From CAZLKN01 sp964560135 (GTDB lineage: Bacteria; Actinomycetota; JAICYB01): a DNA stretch of 50,908 nucleotides. The stretch is from the NCBI GenBank assembly GCA_964560135.1, contig CAZLKN010000021.1, positions 1 through 50,908 of the forward strand, written 5' to 3'. Positions 17,065-25,052 of this stretch are shown here, piece by piece; position 1 is the first letter of the stretch; the number at the start of each line of letters is the position of its first letter. The notes below the pieces were generated by a model that saw nothing but the letters and a program-made list of their open reading frames with translations, searched no databases and was not told where the DNA came from. The translations under genes were made by a program, and so were the position numbers.

Positions 17065-18210
17065 ATGGCTGAACGAATCATCGCCGACAGGTACGAGTTG
17101 CTGGAACCCTTGGGCTCCGGGGATTCGGGAACCGTATGGCGGTCCGTGGACCGCTCGACGGACCGCGTCGTCGCGGTGAAGCTCCTCGAGCGCCACTTGG
17201 CACCCGACGAGCCGTCGCGCGAACGCGTCCTCGCCACGCTGCGCGCCACCTCGACACTCACCCATCCGCATGTGGTCGCCGTCCAGGACTTCGGCGTCGA
17301 AGACGGCGCCATCTGGATCGCATCCGAGCTCGTCGAGGGCACCGGTCTGGACGCGATGGTCGCCCGCGGCCCGGTCCCGGTGGCGCGCGCGGGCCGGATC
17401 GCGCGTGGGCTCCTCGCGGGACTCGTCCACATGCACGACGCCGACGCGGTCCACGGCGACCTCAAACCGTCGAACCTGATCGTCGGCGGAACCGACGACG
17501 TGAGGATCTCCGATGCAGGGCTCTCTGCGGCGCTCGGAGCGCACGGGGGCCGGCCCGCCGCCGATCCTCGCTACGCCGCCCCCGAGGTGCAGGCGGGCGA
17601 CGCGCCCACCCCGCTGTCCGACGTCTACGCGGTGGGATGCATCCTCTACGAGATGCTCGCCGGCTTCCCGCCGTACCGGGCCGAGAACCCCGAGGCACTG
17701 GCCCGCGCACACCGGATCATGGCCGTCCCGGGCGTGCGGGAGCACCGGGCCGACGTGGGGGCGGGCTTCGAGGCGATCGTGGCGCGAGCGATGGCCAAGG
17801 ATCCAGCCGACCGCTTCCCGTCCGCGAAACACATGGACGCCGCGCTCGAGGAGCTCGCGCTGGACCACGAGCACGACACGGCCCCCGCGGTGGTGCGCCA
17901 CCGGTCCACCGAGCACGTGGCCGTCGCGGACGAGCCGCCACGGCGTCTGGTGCCCGACCTCGACGGCACGCTGCTCTGGGCGGTGCTGGGTGTCACAGCG
18001 GCGCTCGTGATCGCGCTTCTCGCGGTGGTGGCCACGAGGGAGCCGGAACCCGCACCGACACCGATCCCGACTCCGGAGGTCACACCGGCCCCGCAGCCCG
18101 TCTTCGTTCCGCCACCACCGCCGCCGGTCGTGGAGCAGCCGCAGCCCACCCCGATCGTGGTGACGCCGGAGCCGACGCCCGAGCCGACGCCCGAGCCCGA
18201 GAGTCCCTAG
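17065..18210 (+). CDS. membrane Ser/Thr protein kinase (PknB-like, altered motifs)
   Basis: The 381-residue protein has a eukaryotic-type kinase domain (1-265) with glycine loop LGSGDSGTVW and ATP lysine K39. The catalytic loop is HGDLKPSN (130-137), so HRD is HGD with the base D132 kept. The metal motif is DAG at 150-152 instead of DFG, and APE (172-174) is present. A membrane helix at about 312-333 leads to an outer tail of about 45 residues made mostly of Pro, Thr, Glu and Val (PTPEPTPEPTPEPE). No PASTA domains are present. HGD is common in bacterial kinases; DAG is less so, and activity may be reduced. The position after the L,D-transpeptidase suggests a role at the cell wall. The stop overlaps that of the convergent gene in CTAG (18207-18210). 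Confidence 0.88.
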   Translation: MAERIIADRYELLEPLGSGDSGTVWRSVDRSTDRVVAVKLLERHLAPDEPSRERVLATLRATSTLTHPHVVAVQDFGVEDGAIWIASELVEGTGLDAMVARGPVPVARAGRIARGLLAGLVHMHDADAVHGDLKPSNLIVGGTDDVRISDAGLSAALGAHGGRPAADPRYAAPEVQAGDAPTPLSDVYAVGCILYEMLAGFPPYRAENPEALARAHRIMAVPGVREHRADVGAGFEAIVARAMAKDPADRFPSAKHMDAALEELALDHEHDTAPAVVRHRSTEHVAVADEPPRRLVPDLDGTLLWAVLGVTAALVIALLAVVATREPEPAPTPIPTPEVTPAPQPVFVPPPPPPVVEQPQPTPIVVTPEPTPEPTPEPESP

Positions 18211-19124
18211 GGTCGCAGCGACGCGACGATCTGGTCGCGGTGGTCATCGATGAACCGGGCCCGCGCCCACAGGTCCAGCGAGATCGTCCGCTGCTCGTGC
18301 ATGAGCACGTAGTACAGGGCCCCGAACGACATGGCGTCGCCGATCGCCTCGGTCTCGGTCCCCGTGAGCGGCCGGACCGCGCGGTAGGCGTCGAGAAAGG
18401 CCCGGGCCAGGTCCTCCCGCCACCCGGGTGGATCGTCGGCGACGCATGTGGCCTGGAGCACGTAGCCGATGTCGAGGACGACGGTGCCCCGTCCGGCGTC
18501 GTCCCAGTCCAGCAGCGCGATCTCGCCGTCGGGCGTGCGCACGGCGTTGCCCGGCCACAGATCCGTGTGGACGAGGCCCTGCGGGAGGTCCTCCATCGCG
18601 GGCAGGCGCTCCACGGCACCGACGACATCGGGGATGCGCTCCCACCCGGCCAGGCGGCCGAGTGCGGGATCCTCGGCCCCCCTGCGTATCTCGTCGCGCA
18701 GATGGGCCACCGACCACGCGGCGGCGGGCCCCTCGCCCGGGATCAGATGGACGCGGGCGGCCAGCGCGCCGAGGTCGCGCATCGTATCCGGGTCGGCGTC
18801 CACGTGCTCTCCTTGCAGGTGGGTGAGAAGCAGGGCCCGCCCGCCGTCGACGGTGATCCACGAGCGCCCGTCGGCGGTGTCCAGGAGGCGGGGCGCGGGT
18901 ATGGCGTGTGCTTCGGCGGTGCGCAGCGCCTGGACGTACCCCTCGACCAGCTCGACCCGGCTTCCCCGGTAGAGCTTGAGCACCCGGTCCCCGGCTGCGG
19001 TCCGCAGGTGCAGCGTGGACCGGTCGGGGGCGCGGCCGAGGACGACGATCTCGCGGACCTCCAGACCGTAGGCGTCGCGGACCCGCTCGACGACCGCTGC
19101 GTGGACGCGTGCTTCCGTGGACAC
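18207..19124 (-). CDS. aminoglycoside-phosphotransferase-fold small-molecule kinase
   Basis: The 305-residue cytoplasmic protein has the APH/ChoK fold signature: catalytic loop LVHTDLWPGN (H186, D188, N193) and metal motif LLDWDDAG (D206). An ATP-binding lysine is likely in VLKLY. The family phosphorylates aminoglycosides, choline, homoserine, fructosamines and other small molecules. Nothing in the sequence or context makes this a resistance gene; a metabolic kinase is more likely. It starts at GTG preceded by GGGGGTGAAG. Confidence 0.85.
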   Translation of the reverse strand: MSTEARVHAAVVERVRDAYGLEVREIVVLGRAPDRSTLHLRTAAGDRVLKLYRGSRVELVEGYVQALRTAEAHAIPAPRLLDTADGRSWITVDGGRALLLTHLQGEHVDADPDTMRDLGALAARVHLIPGEGPAAAWSVAHLRDEIRRGAEDPALGRLAGWERIPDVVGAVERLPAMEDLPQGLVHTDLWPGNAVRTPDGEIALLDWDDAGRGTVVLDIGYVLQATCVADDPPGWREDLARAFLDAYRAVRPLTGTETEAIGDAMSFGALYYVLMHEQRTISLDLWARARFIDDHRDQIVASLRP

Positions 19125-19151
19125 CCCAGCTTCACCCCCCTGCGGTTCAGC

Positions 19152-19415
19152 CTACCCTTCCAGGTCGCGATGGGCGAAGCAGTACCGCCGCCCCGGCTCG
19201 GCGGGCCGGACGCACGGCCAGTACATGCCGCCGGCTCCCCGCGCCGCGCAGCCGCACCTGTCCTCGCGGCGGGCCTCGAGCAGCTTCAGGTAGCGGCCGA
19301 AGAGCCCCGGATCGCCGTCGCCGGCGGCCTCTCGGAGGCGGGCTTCGGTGAGCAGCAGCTCGTCGGGAATATCGCGTTCGTCCAGGATGGGTGCAAGGTG
19401 GTCGGGGGCGGTCAT
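19152..19415 (-). CDS. 87-residue Cys-rich protein of unknown function
   Basis: The first half is acidic and helical (ILDERDIPDELLLTEARLRE). The second half carries CGCAARGAGGMYWPC followed by RRYCFAHRD, a spacing of Cys and His residues that could bind zinc. The start is an ATG 42 bases from the divergent esterase-thioredoxin gene; AGGCTCGG before it is a poor ribosome binding site. I do not recognise the family. The downstream neighbour on the same strand is the APH-family gene, 27 bases away, so the two are probably co-transcribed. Confidence 0.65.
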   Translation of the reverse strand: MTAPDHLAPILDERDIPDELLLTEARLREAAGDGDPGLFGRYLKLLEARREDRCGCAARGAGGMYWPCVRPAEPGRRYCFAHRDLEG

Positions 19416-19457
19416 GTCCCGAGCCTCGCACGTCCGAAGGGCGGTAGGCTGTGAGCT

Positions 19458-20495
19458 ATGGGACTGACACGTAATGTCATCAAGGGAGACAAGGCCGAGC
19501 GGCTGCTCGTCGTCCTCCACGGGCTGGGGGCCGACGAGCGCGACCTCGCGCCGCTGATCCCCCACATCGACCCCGACGGACGGTTCCTCAGCGTGCTGCT
19601 GCGCGGCCAGTATTCGGCGCCGCCGGGGTACGCGTGGTTCCACTTCGGCGACCCGTCGCTGACGGCGAGCACGCTCGGATCCTCCGTGGACGCCGTGGAC
19701 GAGACCCTCGACGACCTCTGCTTCGAGTACGGGTACAAGCGCGAGGAGGCGGTGCTCACCGGGTTCTCGCAGGGCGGGGCTCTCGCGCTGGCGCTGGCGC
19801 TGCGGGACAGCGAACGTCCGCGTCCGTCGGCGGTGCTCGCGATGAGCGGCTTCCTGCCGCCGGAGGGGGGCCCGGTCACCTACGGCTGGACGGCCGGCGA
19901 CCTGCCCGCGGTGCTGATGCAGCACGGTACGCAGGACCAGCTGATCCCCGTAGACGCCGGCCGCGAGTCGGCCAGGGCCCTCGCTTCCAACGGCGTGCCC
20001 GTGGTCTGGCGCGAGTACCAGATGGAGCACAACGTGACGCTGGACAGCGTCCGCGACGCGGCGGCCTGGCTGGAGCGGGTGCGAGGCGGTGAGCGTCCGT
20101 CCGAGGAGGTGCCCTCGCCGGAGGCTGGGGCCGCTGAGCCGGAGCCGGAGCCGGCTTCTGACGACGATGCGCTCGTGCGTGAGGTCTCCAGCGCGGCCTT
20201 CGACCGGGAGGTACTCCAGAGCCCGGTCCCGGTGATCGTGGACTTCTGGGCCCCCTGGTGCCAGCCCTGCCGGGCGGTGGCGCCGGTGGTGGAACAGATC
20301 GCAGCGATGCGCAAGGGCGCCTACAAGGTCGTGAAGGTCAACATCGACCAGGCGCAGGACCTCGCGCAGCGCTTCGAGATCCAGAGCATCCCGCTGGTGG
20401 CGCTGTTCCGCAACGGCCGGATGGAGCGGAAATCCCTGGGGGCCAAGCCCCGTCCGCAGCTCGAAGCCGAGCTGGGCATGCTCGTGATTCCCTGA
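19458..20495 (+). CDS. carboxylesterase/phospholipase-type hydrolase fused to thioredoxin
   Basis: The 345-residue protein joins two enzymes. Residues 1-208 are an alpha/beta hydrolase of the phospholipase/carboxylesterase (Abhydrolase_2, YpfH) family: HGLGADERD forms the oxyanion segment, nucleophile S104 is in GFSQGG, acid D160 in HGTQDQLIP, base H191 in MEHNV. A Glu/Pro/Ala-rich linker (about 210-236) leads to a thioredoxin domain (about 237-345) with active site WCQPC (C268, C271) and the cis-proline in SIPLVALF. There is no signal peptide, so it should act in the cytoplasm. The central residue of the thioredoxin motif is Q in place of the common G. Confidence 0.9.
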   Translation: MGLTRNVIKGDKAERLLVVLHGLGADERDLAPLIPHIDPDGRFLSVLLRGQYSAPPGYAWFHFGDPSLTASTLGSSVDAVDETLDDLCFEYGYKREEAVLTGFSQGGALALALALRDSERPRPSAVLAMSGFLPPEGGPVTYGWTAGDLPAVLMQHGTQDQLIPVDAGRESARALASNGVPVVWREYQMEHNVTLDSVRDAAAWLERVRGGERPSEEVPSPEAGAAEPEPEPASDDDALVREVSSAAFDREVLQSPVPVIVDFWAPWCQPCRAVAPVVEQIAAMRKGAYKVVKVNIDQAQDLAQRFEIQSIPLVALFRNGRMERKSLGAKPRPQLEAELGMLVIP

Positions 20496-20523
20496 CACAG
20501 ATCCGGCGCTCTCACCTCGACAA

Positions 20524-20659
20524 CCGCGTCCCGCCTCACGGTCTGCGGAGCGTTGTGCACGTGGGACGCGGGTCTTGCTCCGCAGACCGGCCCACGGGGG
20601 CAGGCGACGGAGGTCTGCGGAGCGTTATGCACGTGAGACGGCCAGGACGCTCCGCAGAC
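20524..20659 (+). repeat. tandem inverted-repeat element with possible pseudoknot
   Basis: A 29-base unit occurs at 20540-20568 and again at 20612-20640 with two mismatches. In each copy its first 12-13 bases pair perfectly with a following arm: 20540-20551 with 20577-20588 (12 bp) and 20613-20625 with 20647-20659 (13 bp). In addition CCGCGTCCC at 20524-20532 is fully complementary to GGGACGCGG at 20563-20571, interlaced with the first hairpin in an H-type pseudoknot arrangement. The unit contains the palindromes GTGCAC and CACGTG. The element fills the gap between the esterase-thioredoxin gene and the next start, ending 14 bases before the ATG at 20674. It may be a REP-like repeat, a terminator, or an RNA regulator. 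Confidence 0.8.
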
Positions 20660-20673
20660 GTCGGAAGGAGGAG

Positions 20674-21456
20674 ATGGTGACCGACGACCTATTAGCGATG
20701 GCGGTCCGCATCGCCCGGGAGGCCGGGACGATCCTGCTCGACCGCTTCGGAGGCCCGGCCCGAGGCGTGGACACGAAGTCGACGTCCACCGACCTGGTCA
20801 GCGACGCGGATCGGGAGGCCGAGCGGCTCATCACCGACGCGATCCACCGCCGGCGGCCCGACGATGCTGTCCTCGGCGAGGAGGGCGCCGCAGCGGAGGG
20901 GGCCAGCGGACTCCGGTGGGTGATCGACCCCCTCGACGGGACGGTGAACTTCCTGCTCGGCGTCCCGCATTGGTGCGTAAGCGTCGCCTGCGAGGACGAG
21001 CACGGGGGCCTCGTGGGGGTCGTCCACGATCCGAATCGGGGCGAGACCTTCGCCGCCGCCCGAGGCCGGGGGGCCACCCTGAACGGGGCCCCCGTCCGCG
21101 TCGCCGACCGGGCGGACGTCGACCGCGCCCTGATCGCCACCGGTTTCGCCTACGACCCTGAGGCCCGCCGCCGGCAGGCCACCGAGCTCGTCCGGATCCT
21201 GCCGCGGGTGCGGGACGTCCGGCGGTTCGGTTCCGCGGCCCTGGATCTCGCCTGGGTGGCCTGCGGACGCTACGACGGCTACTACGAATGGTCGATGGGT
21301 CCCTGGGACAAGGCCGCGGGGATCGTGCTCGTCACCGAGGCCGGGGGCCGGACGGTGCCCCTCCCGGACCCGGAGCCGGACGCCGACGGCATCCTGGCCG
21401 CCGGCCCCCGGATCTTCGAGGACCTCCGGAAGCTGGTGACGGAGGTGGTCGGGTGA
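20674..21456 (+). CDS. suhB: inositol monophosphatase family phosphatase
   Basis: The 260-residue protein has the magnesium-binding motifs of the family: LGEEG (E69, E70), VIDPLDGTVNF (D85, D88) and PWDKAAG. It hydrolyses myo-inositol 1-phosphate or related sugar phosphates; in actinobacteria inositol feeds mycothiol and phosphatidylinositol synthesis. AGGAGG at 20666-20671 is two bases from the ATG and five from an in-frame GTG at 20677, so the GTG may be the real start. The structured repeat directly upstream may affect its expression. The next gene starts two bases after its stop. Confidence 0.92.
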   Translation: MVTDDLLAMAVRIAREAGTILLDRFGGPARGVDTKSTSTDLVSDADREAERLITDAIHRRRPDDAVLGEEGAAAEGASGLRWVIDPLDGTVNFLLGVPHWCVSVACEDEHGGLVGVVHDPNRGETFAAARGRGATLNGAPVRVADRADVDRALIATGFAYDPEARRRQATELVRILPRVRDVRRFGSAALDLAWVACGRYDGYYEWSMGPWDKAAGIVLVTEAGGRTVPLPDPEPDADGILAAGPRIFEDLRKLVTEVVG

Positions 21457-21457
21457 A

Positions 21458-21859
21458 GTGGAGTCTGCGGCGGTGAGGCGCGTCGCGAGGGTGCTGTTCC
21501 GCGGATTCACCCTCGCCTGCCCCCGCTGTGGACGCCGGCGGCTGTTCGCCCGCTGGTTCGCCCTGCGCCCCCGCTGCATGCACTGCGGGCTGCGCTTCGA
21601 CCGCGAGGAGGGCTATTGGCTGGGGGCCACGGCCCTCAACCTGATCGCCGCCCAGACGGCGCTCGTGGTCGTGCTGGTGGCCGGGATGCTGATCTTCTGG
21701 CCCGGCGTCCCCTGGGTGGCACTCACGCTGGCCACGGTGGCCGCCGCCGGGCTCACGCCGCTGCTCTTCTACCCCGTCTCCCGCACGCTCTGGCTCGCGC
21801 TCACCTCGCTGTTCCACGAGATCGATCCCGACGACACCGCGACCTGGCACGACGCCTGA
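21458..21859 (+). CDS. DUF983 small membrane protein with zinc-ribbon-like Cys
   Basis: The 133-residue protein has two cysteine pairs near the N-terminus (CPRCGRRRLF and CMHCGLRF), then two membrane helices (GATALNLIAAQTALVVVLVA and the following hydrophobic stretch). This pattern, with a short C-terminal tail FHEIDPDDTATW, is DUF983, a family of unknown role. It lies immediately after the inositol-phosphatase gene and is probably co-transcribed. The start is either GTG 21458 or GTG 21473; the latter has GGAG at better spacing. Confidence 0.8.
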   Translation: MESAAVRRVARVLFRGFTLACPRCGRRRLFARWFALRPRCMHCGLRFDREEGYWLGATALNLIAAQTALVVVLVAGMLIFWPGVPWVALTLATVAAAGLTPLLFYPVSRTLWLALTSLFHEIDPDDTATWHDA

Positions 21860-21922
21860 GGGCAGGAGTTCGTCCGCCGGTGTCGTACAGGTACCGCAGA
21901 CGCTGATCCGAGGAGGGCTCCC

Positions 21923-22795
21923 TTGCGGCTCGTTTCACTGCTCGCCGTCCTCACCGTGTTCCTGGCCGCCCCGGGGGTGGGGGCCCAGACGCCGGTGGCG
22001 CTCGACGTCCTCACCAACGACTCCTGCGCCAACCCGACGGAGGTCGAGTGGGGCCGCGTCTACCGCGGTGACACGCTCGTTGCCACTGACCAGGCGGCAG
22101 CGCAGGCAGGCCGTGGCGGAGGATCGCCTGATGTCGTATTTGCGTTTACGCTCCACGAGGCCCGGCAGGTTCTGCTGAGTCGCAACGTCCGCACCGACAT
22201 CGACTTCTATTCACTCCTCTACATCCGGACCGACTGCGACGATCCGTCGACTCAAGTTCACGACACCTCTCACGGACGCCTCGTGAATCAGCCGTTCCGT
22301 TACACGCTCGGGCCGGGTCGCTACTACGTGTTCCTCGACGGCGACGCCCCACCCCCCCTGGATCGGGGGACGTACAGCCTCCAGTTCTCGCAACACGACC
22401 CACCTTTAGGCGACCTATGTGATAACCCCTGGCCGCTTGAGTTCGACGAGCTTGCATTGGAAAATTCGCGTTTCTACTCGCCCGTCTACCGGTCGAAGAA
22501 CGTGCGCAGCGGCGGACGCGACATCGTGTTCCGGTTCACCCTGACCGAGGCCACGAAAGTCCTCATCGACTCCAAGGGGTCGAAGTACGACACGACGATG
22601 TACCTGCGGGAGGTCTGCGACGACATCGACGGGGACATCGACTGGGGCGACCACCACGGGGAGGATCCCTACTCGACCTTCCAGGCACGCATCACGGAGG
22701 AGCTCGAGCCGGGCACCTACTACGCGATCCTGGACGCCTGGGCGGTCACCGAGTTCGGGCAGTTCAACATGCTGCTCACCGAAGTGGACGAGTAG
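21923..22795 (+). CDS. secreted protein with two PPC-like repeats
   Basis: The 290-residue product uses a TTG start, supported by AGGAGGG five bases upstream and a signal peptide beginning at that codon (LLAVLTVFLAAPGVGAQ). The mature part has two copies of a module of about 130 residues: DVVFAFTLHEARQVLLS ... RTDCDD ... LGPGRYYVFLDG and DIVFRFTLTEATKVLID ... REVCDD ... LEPGTYYAILDA. This looks like the bacterial pre-peptidase C-terminal (PPC) type of beta-sandwich. The paired cysteines around each module could form disulfides. Codons in the middle (about 22130-22480) use more A and T than neighbouring genes. Function is unknown; binding or adhesion is likely. Confidence 0.75.
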   Translation: MRLVSLLAVLTVFLAAPGVGAQTPVALDVLTNDSCANPTEVEWGRVYRGDTLVATDQAAAQAGRGGGSPDVVFAFTLHEARQVLLSRNVRTDIDFYSLLYIRTDCDDPSTQVHDTSHGRLVNQPFRYTLGPGRYYVFLDGDAPPPLDRGTYSLQFSQHDPPLGDLCDNPWPLEFDELALENSRFYSPVYRSKNVRSGGRDIVFRFTLTEATKVLIDSKGSKYDTTMYLREVCDDIDGDIDWGDHHGEDPYSTFQARITEELEPGTYYAILDAWAVTEFGQFNMLLTEVDE

Positions 22796-22810
22796 CGCTT
22801 CTCGGCCCGG

Positions 22811-23914
22811 TCAGCCTTCCTTGGGGGTGCCGGCCCGGAGCAGGTAGTCGTCGGCTTCGTCGTCCCAGGTCATCTCGACCGTCCCCCGGGCCTGGGCGGC
22901 TTTGCAGAACTGGAGGAACCCGCCGTACCCGAAGCGCTTCTCGCTGAAGCGGGGCTTACGCTTGCGCAGCTCGTTCTTGAGGCCCGACAGCGGCGGGGGC
23001 CCGGAGCGCTTCTCGATCGACTCGACCACAGAGCGCAGGAGCTCGAAGGACTCGGCCTCCGCGGCGGTGGCCCGGGGGAAGTCGACCACCGGGTCGCCCT
23101 TGGCCTGGCCCTCCTTGAGGTCGATGATCTTGCGGTCGGCCAGCGTCCGCAGGAGCTCGCCGAAGCTGCGGTACCCGTACTCGGCCTCGTCGAAGGTCGG
23201 GTCCTTGCGCAACAGCGTCCGCTTGAGCTGCGAGGACAGCACGACGTCACCGGCGCGGCGCTGCAGCCCCGACAGGGTCTGGGTGATGAGCAGCTCCATC
23301 TGGTCTCCGTCCGACGGCTTGGGCTTCTCTTCCTCGGACGGCTCCGGCGTCTCGGGCTCTGCCGGCGTCGCCGCCGTGCGCTTGGCGGGCGTCCGCTGAC
23401 GGGTGGTGCGCGTCGTCCTCTTCTTGCGGGCGGCGGTCTGCGGCTGGACGCCCTCCAGCCGGTCGTAGAACAGGAACTCGTCGCAGGCCGGCGGCAGGAG
23501 CGGCGAGGTCGACTCCTTCACGCCGATGCCGATCACGCGCTTGTTGCGTCCACGGAGCTTCTGGACGAGCGGGCTGAAGTCGCTGTCGCCCGTCCCGATC
23601 ACGAACGTCGTGATGTAGTCGCGCTCGAAGGCCAGCTCCACGGCGTCCACGGCCATCTTGATGTCCGCGGCGTTCTTGCGGACCGAGCCCATCTTCTGGG
23701 GGATGTCGATCAGCTCGATGTGGTGGCGGGTGAGGTCGCGGCGGTCCTCGTCGAAGTAGGACCAGTCGGCGTAGGCGCGGCGGACGACCACCCGCCCCCG
23801 CTCGGCGAGCGCGTCGGCGACCGGCTTGAAGTCGAACTTCACCCCCAGGTTGTCCCGGGCGCCGATCGCGAGGTTCTCGTAGTCGAGGAACAGACCTATG
23901 CGTTCTTCTTCCAT
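22811..23914 (-). CDS. NYN-domain RNase-like protein with two OST-HTH domains
   Basis: The 367-residue protein has an N-terminal NYN (PIN-like) nuclease domain of the LabA/DUF88 type with metal aspartates in LFLDYENLAI (D11) and GTGDSDFSPLVQKLRG. A basic Ser/Pro/Lys linker (about 175-230) follows, then two winged-helix OST-HTH/LOTUS modules, recognisable by FDEAEYGYRSFGELLRTL and FSEKRFGYGGFLQFCKAA. Such proteins are thought to bind and cut structured RNA. A signal peptide is absent. The ATG at 23914 begins the conserved domain; the frame extends further but without similarity. It is divergent from the oxidoreductase gene. Confidence 0.88.
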   Translation of the reverse strand: MEEERIGLFLDYENLAIGARDNLGVKFDFKPVADALAERGRVVVRRAYADWSYFDEDRRDLTRHHIELIDIPQKMGSVRKNAADIKMAVDAVELAFERDYITTFVIGTGDSDFSPLVQKLRGRNKRVIGIGVKESTSPLLPPACDEFLFYDRLEGVQPQTAARKKRTTRTTRQRTPAKRTAATPAEPETPEPSEEEKPKPSDGDQMELLITQTLSGLQRRAGDVVLSSQLKRTLLRKDPTFDEAEYGYRSFGELLRTLADRKIIDLKEGQAKGDPVVDFPRATAAEAESFELLRSVVESIEKRSGPPPLSGLKNELRKRKPRFSEKRFGYGGFLQFCKAAQARGTVEMTWDDEADDYLLRAGTPKEG

Positions 23915-23999
23915 CGCCTCTGAGGGTACGCGAAACCGGGTGGTCGCAGGAGGCTCTCCCCTTCTAGGGTGTGTGCGGGCCACGAACGAAGGAGGGGGC

Positions 24000-24953
24000 A
24001 TGCAGCGCTACGGGATCACGATCCCATTCGACGGACCGCTCCACGCGCAGCGGGAGACCATCTCCGAGCTGCCCGATCTCGGGTACACCGACGTCTGGTC
24101 GTCGGAGGCGCAGGGGGCCGACGGGTTCACGCCACTGGCCCTGTCCTCGGTGTGGGCACCGAGCCTGCGTCTCGGGGTGGCGATCGTCCCGGCCTACACC
24201 CGCGGCCCGGCCACGCTCGCGCAGTGCGTCGCCACCCTCGCCGACGCGGCCCCTGGGCGGTTCGTCTTCGGCGTCGGTACCTCCTCGGACGTGATCGTGG
24301 AGCGCTGGAACGACATCGAGTTCACCAAGCCATACCAGCGGGTGCGGGACACGATCCGATTCCTGCGTGAGGCCTTCGCGGGCGAGAAGGTCAGCGAGGA
24401 CTACGAGACCTTCAGCGTGAAGGGGTACCGGCTCGGGATCGTGCCCGAGCAGCCGCCGCCGATCCTCGTGGGGGCGCTGCGCTCGGGGATGCTGCGTCTG
24501 GCGGGCCGCGAAGGCGACGGGGCGATCGTGAACTGGCTGTCCGCCGACGACGTCCCGACGGTGGCTCCCTACGTCCACGAGGGCGGTGAGGGCAAGGAGG
24601 TCGTGGCCCGGATCTTCGTGGCCCCCACCACCGACTCCGAGACCGTCTACTCGATGGGAAAGTACGCCATCGCCGCCTACCTCAACGTCCCCGTGTACGC
24701 CGCCTTCCACGAATGGGTGGGGCGGGGTGAGGTACTGAAGCCGATGTGGGACGCCTGGAAGGCCGGGGACCGCAAGGGCGCCCTGGAGGCGATCCCGAAC
24801 TCGGTGGTCGACGAGCTGATCGTCCACGGGAGCCCGGAGGAGTGCCGGGAGCACATCCAGCGCTACATCGCCAACGGCGTGACGTGCCCCGCGCTGGCCC
24901 TGCTGCCCTTCGGCTACGACCAGCGTCAGGCGATCCGGGACATCGCCCCTTAG
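24000..24953 (+). CDS. F420-dependent-type LLM-class oxidoreductase
   Basis: The 317-residue protein belongs to the luciferase-like monooxygenase superfamily (TIM barrel). Family segments include GYTDVWSSEAQGADGFTPLA, RLGVAIVPAYTRGPATLAQ and FVFGVGTSSDVIVERWNDIEF. In actinobacteria most such proteins use coenzyme F420; substrates are usually unknown. The ATG is preceded by GAAGGAGGGGG. Nothing nearby points to a pathway. Confidence 0.87.
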   Translation: MQRYGITIPFDGPLHAQRETISELPDLGYTDVWSSEAQGADGFTPLALSSVWAPSLRLGVAIVPAYTRGPATLAQCVATLADAAPGRFVFGVGTSSDVIVERWNDIEFTKPYQRVRDTIRFLREAFAGEKVSEDYETFSVKGYRLGIVPEQPPPILVGALRSGMLRLAGREGDGAIVNWLSADDVPTVAPYVHEGGEGKEVVARIFVAPTTDSETVYSMGKYAIAAYLNVPVYAAFHEWVGRGEVLKPMWDAWKAGDRKGALEAIPNSVVDELIVHGSPEECREHIQRYIANGVTCPALALLPFGYDQRQAIRDIAP

Positions 24954-25052
24954 TGCAGGAATGTCCCCCCGGCGCGTCGAAGTCGGCATATGGGCGTGCA
25001 TCACGTCCTGAGGCTACGACTGACGCCACAACGGAAGATGGGGGTCGCTCTC

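Noticed and set aside
18061..18205. Simple repeat (ccgacgcccgag units) as a variable-number tandem repeat
   Set aside because: It codes for the Pro-Thr-Glu tail of the kinase; only a few short units, too little to claim a variable locus.
18207..19124. Antibiotic (aminoglycoside) resistance gene
   Set aside because: Only the general APH/choline-kinase fold is supported; there is no specific resistance-type motif and no mobile context.
17136..19454. 772-residue plus-strand frame
   Set aside because: Overlaps the kinase gene in another frame and the APH-family gene antisense; composition is Arg/Gly/Pro-rich noise.
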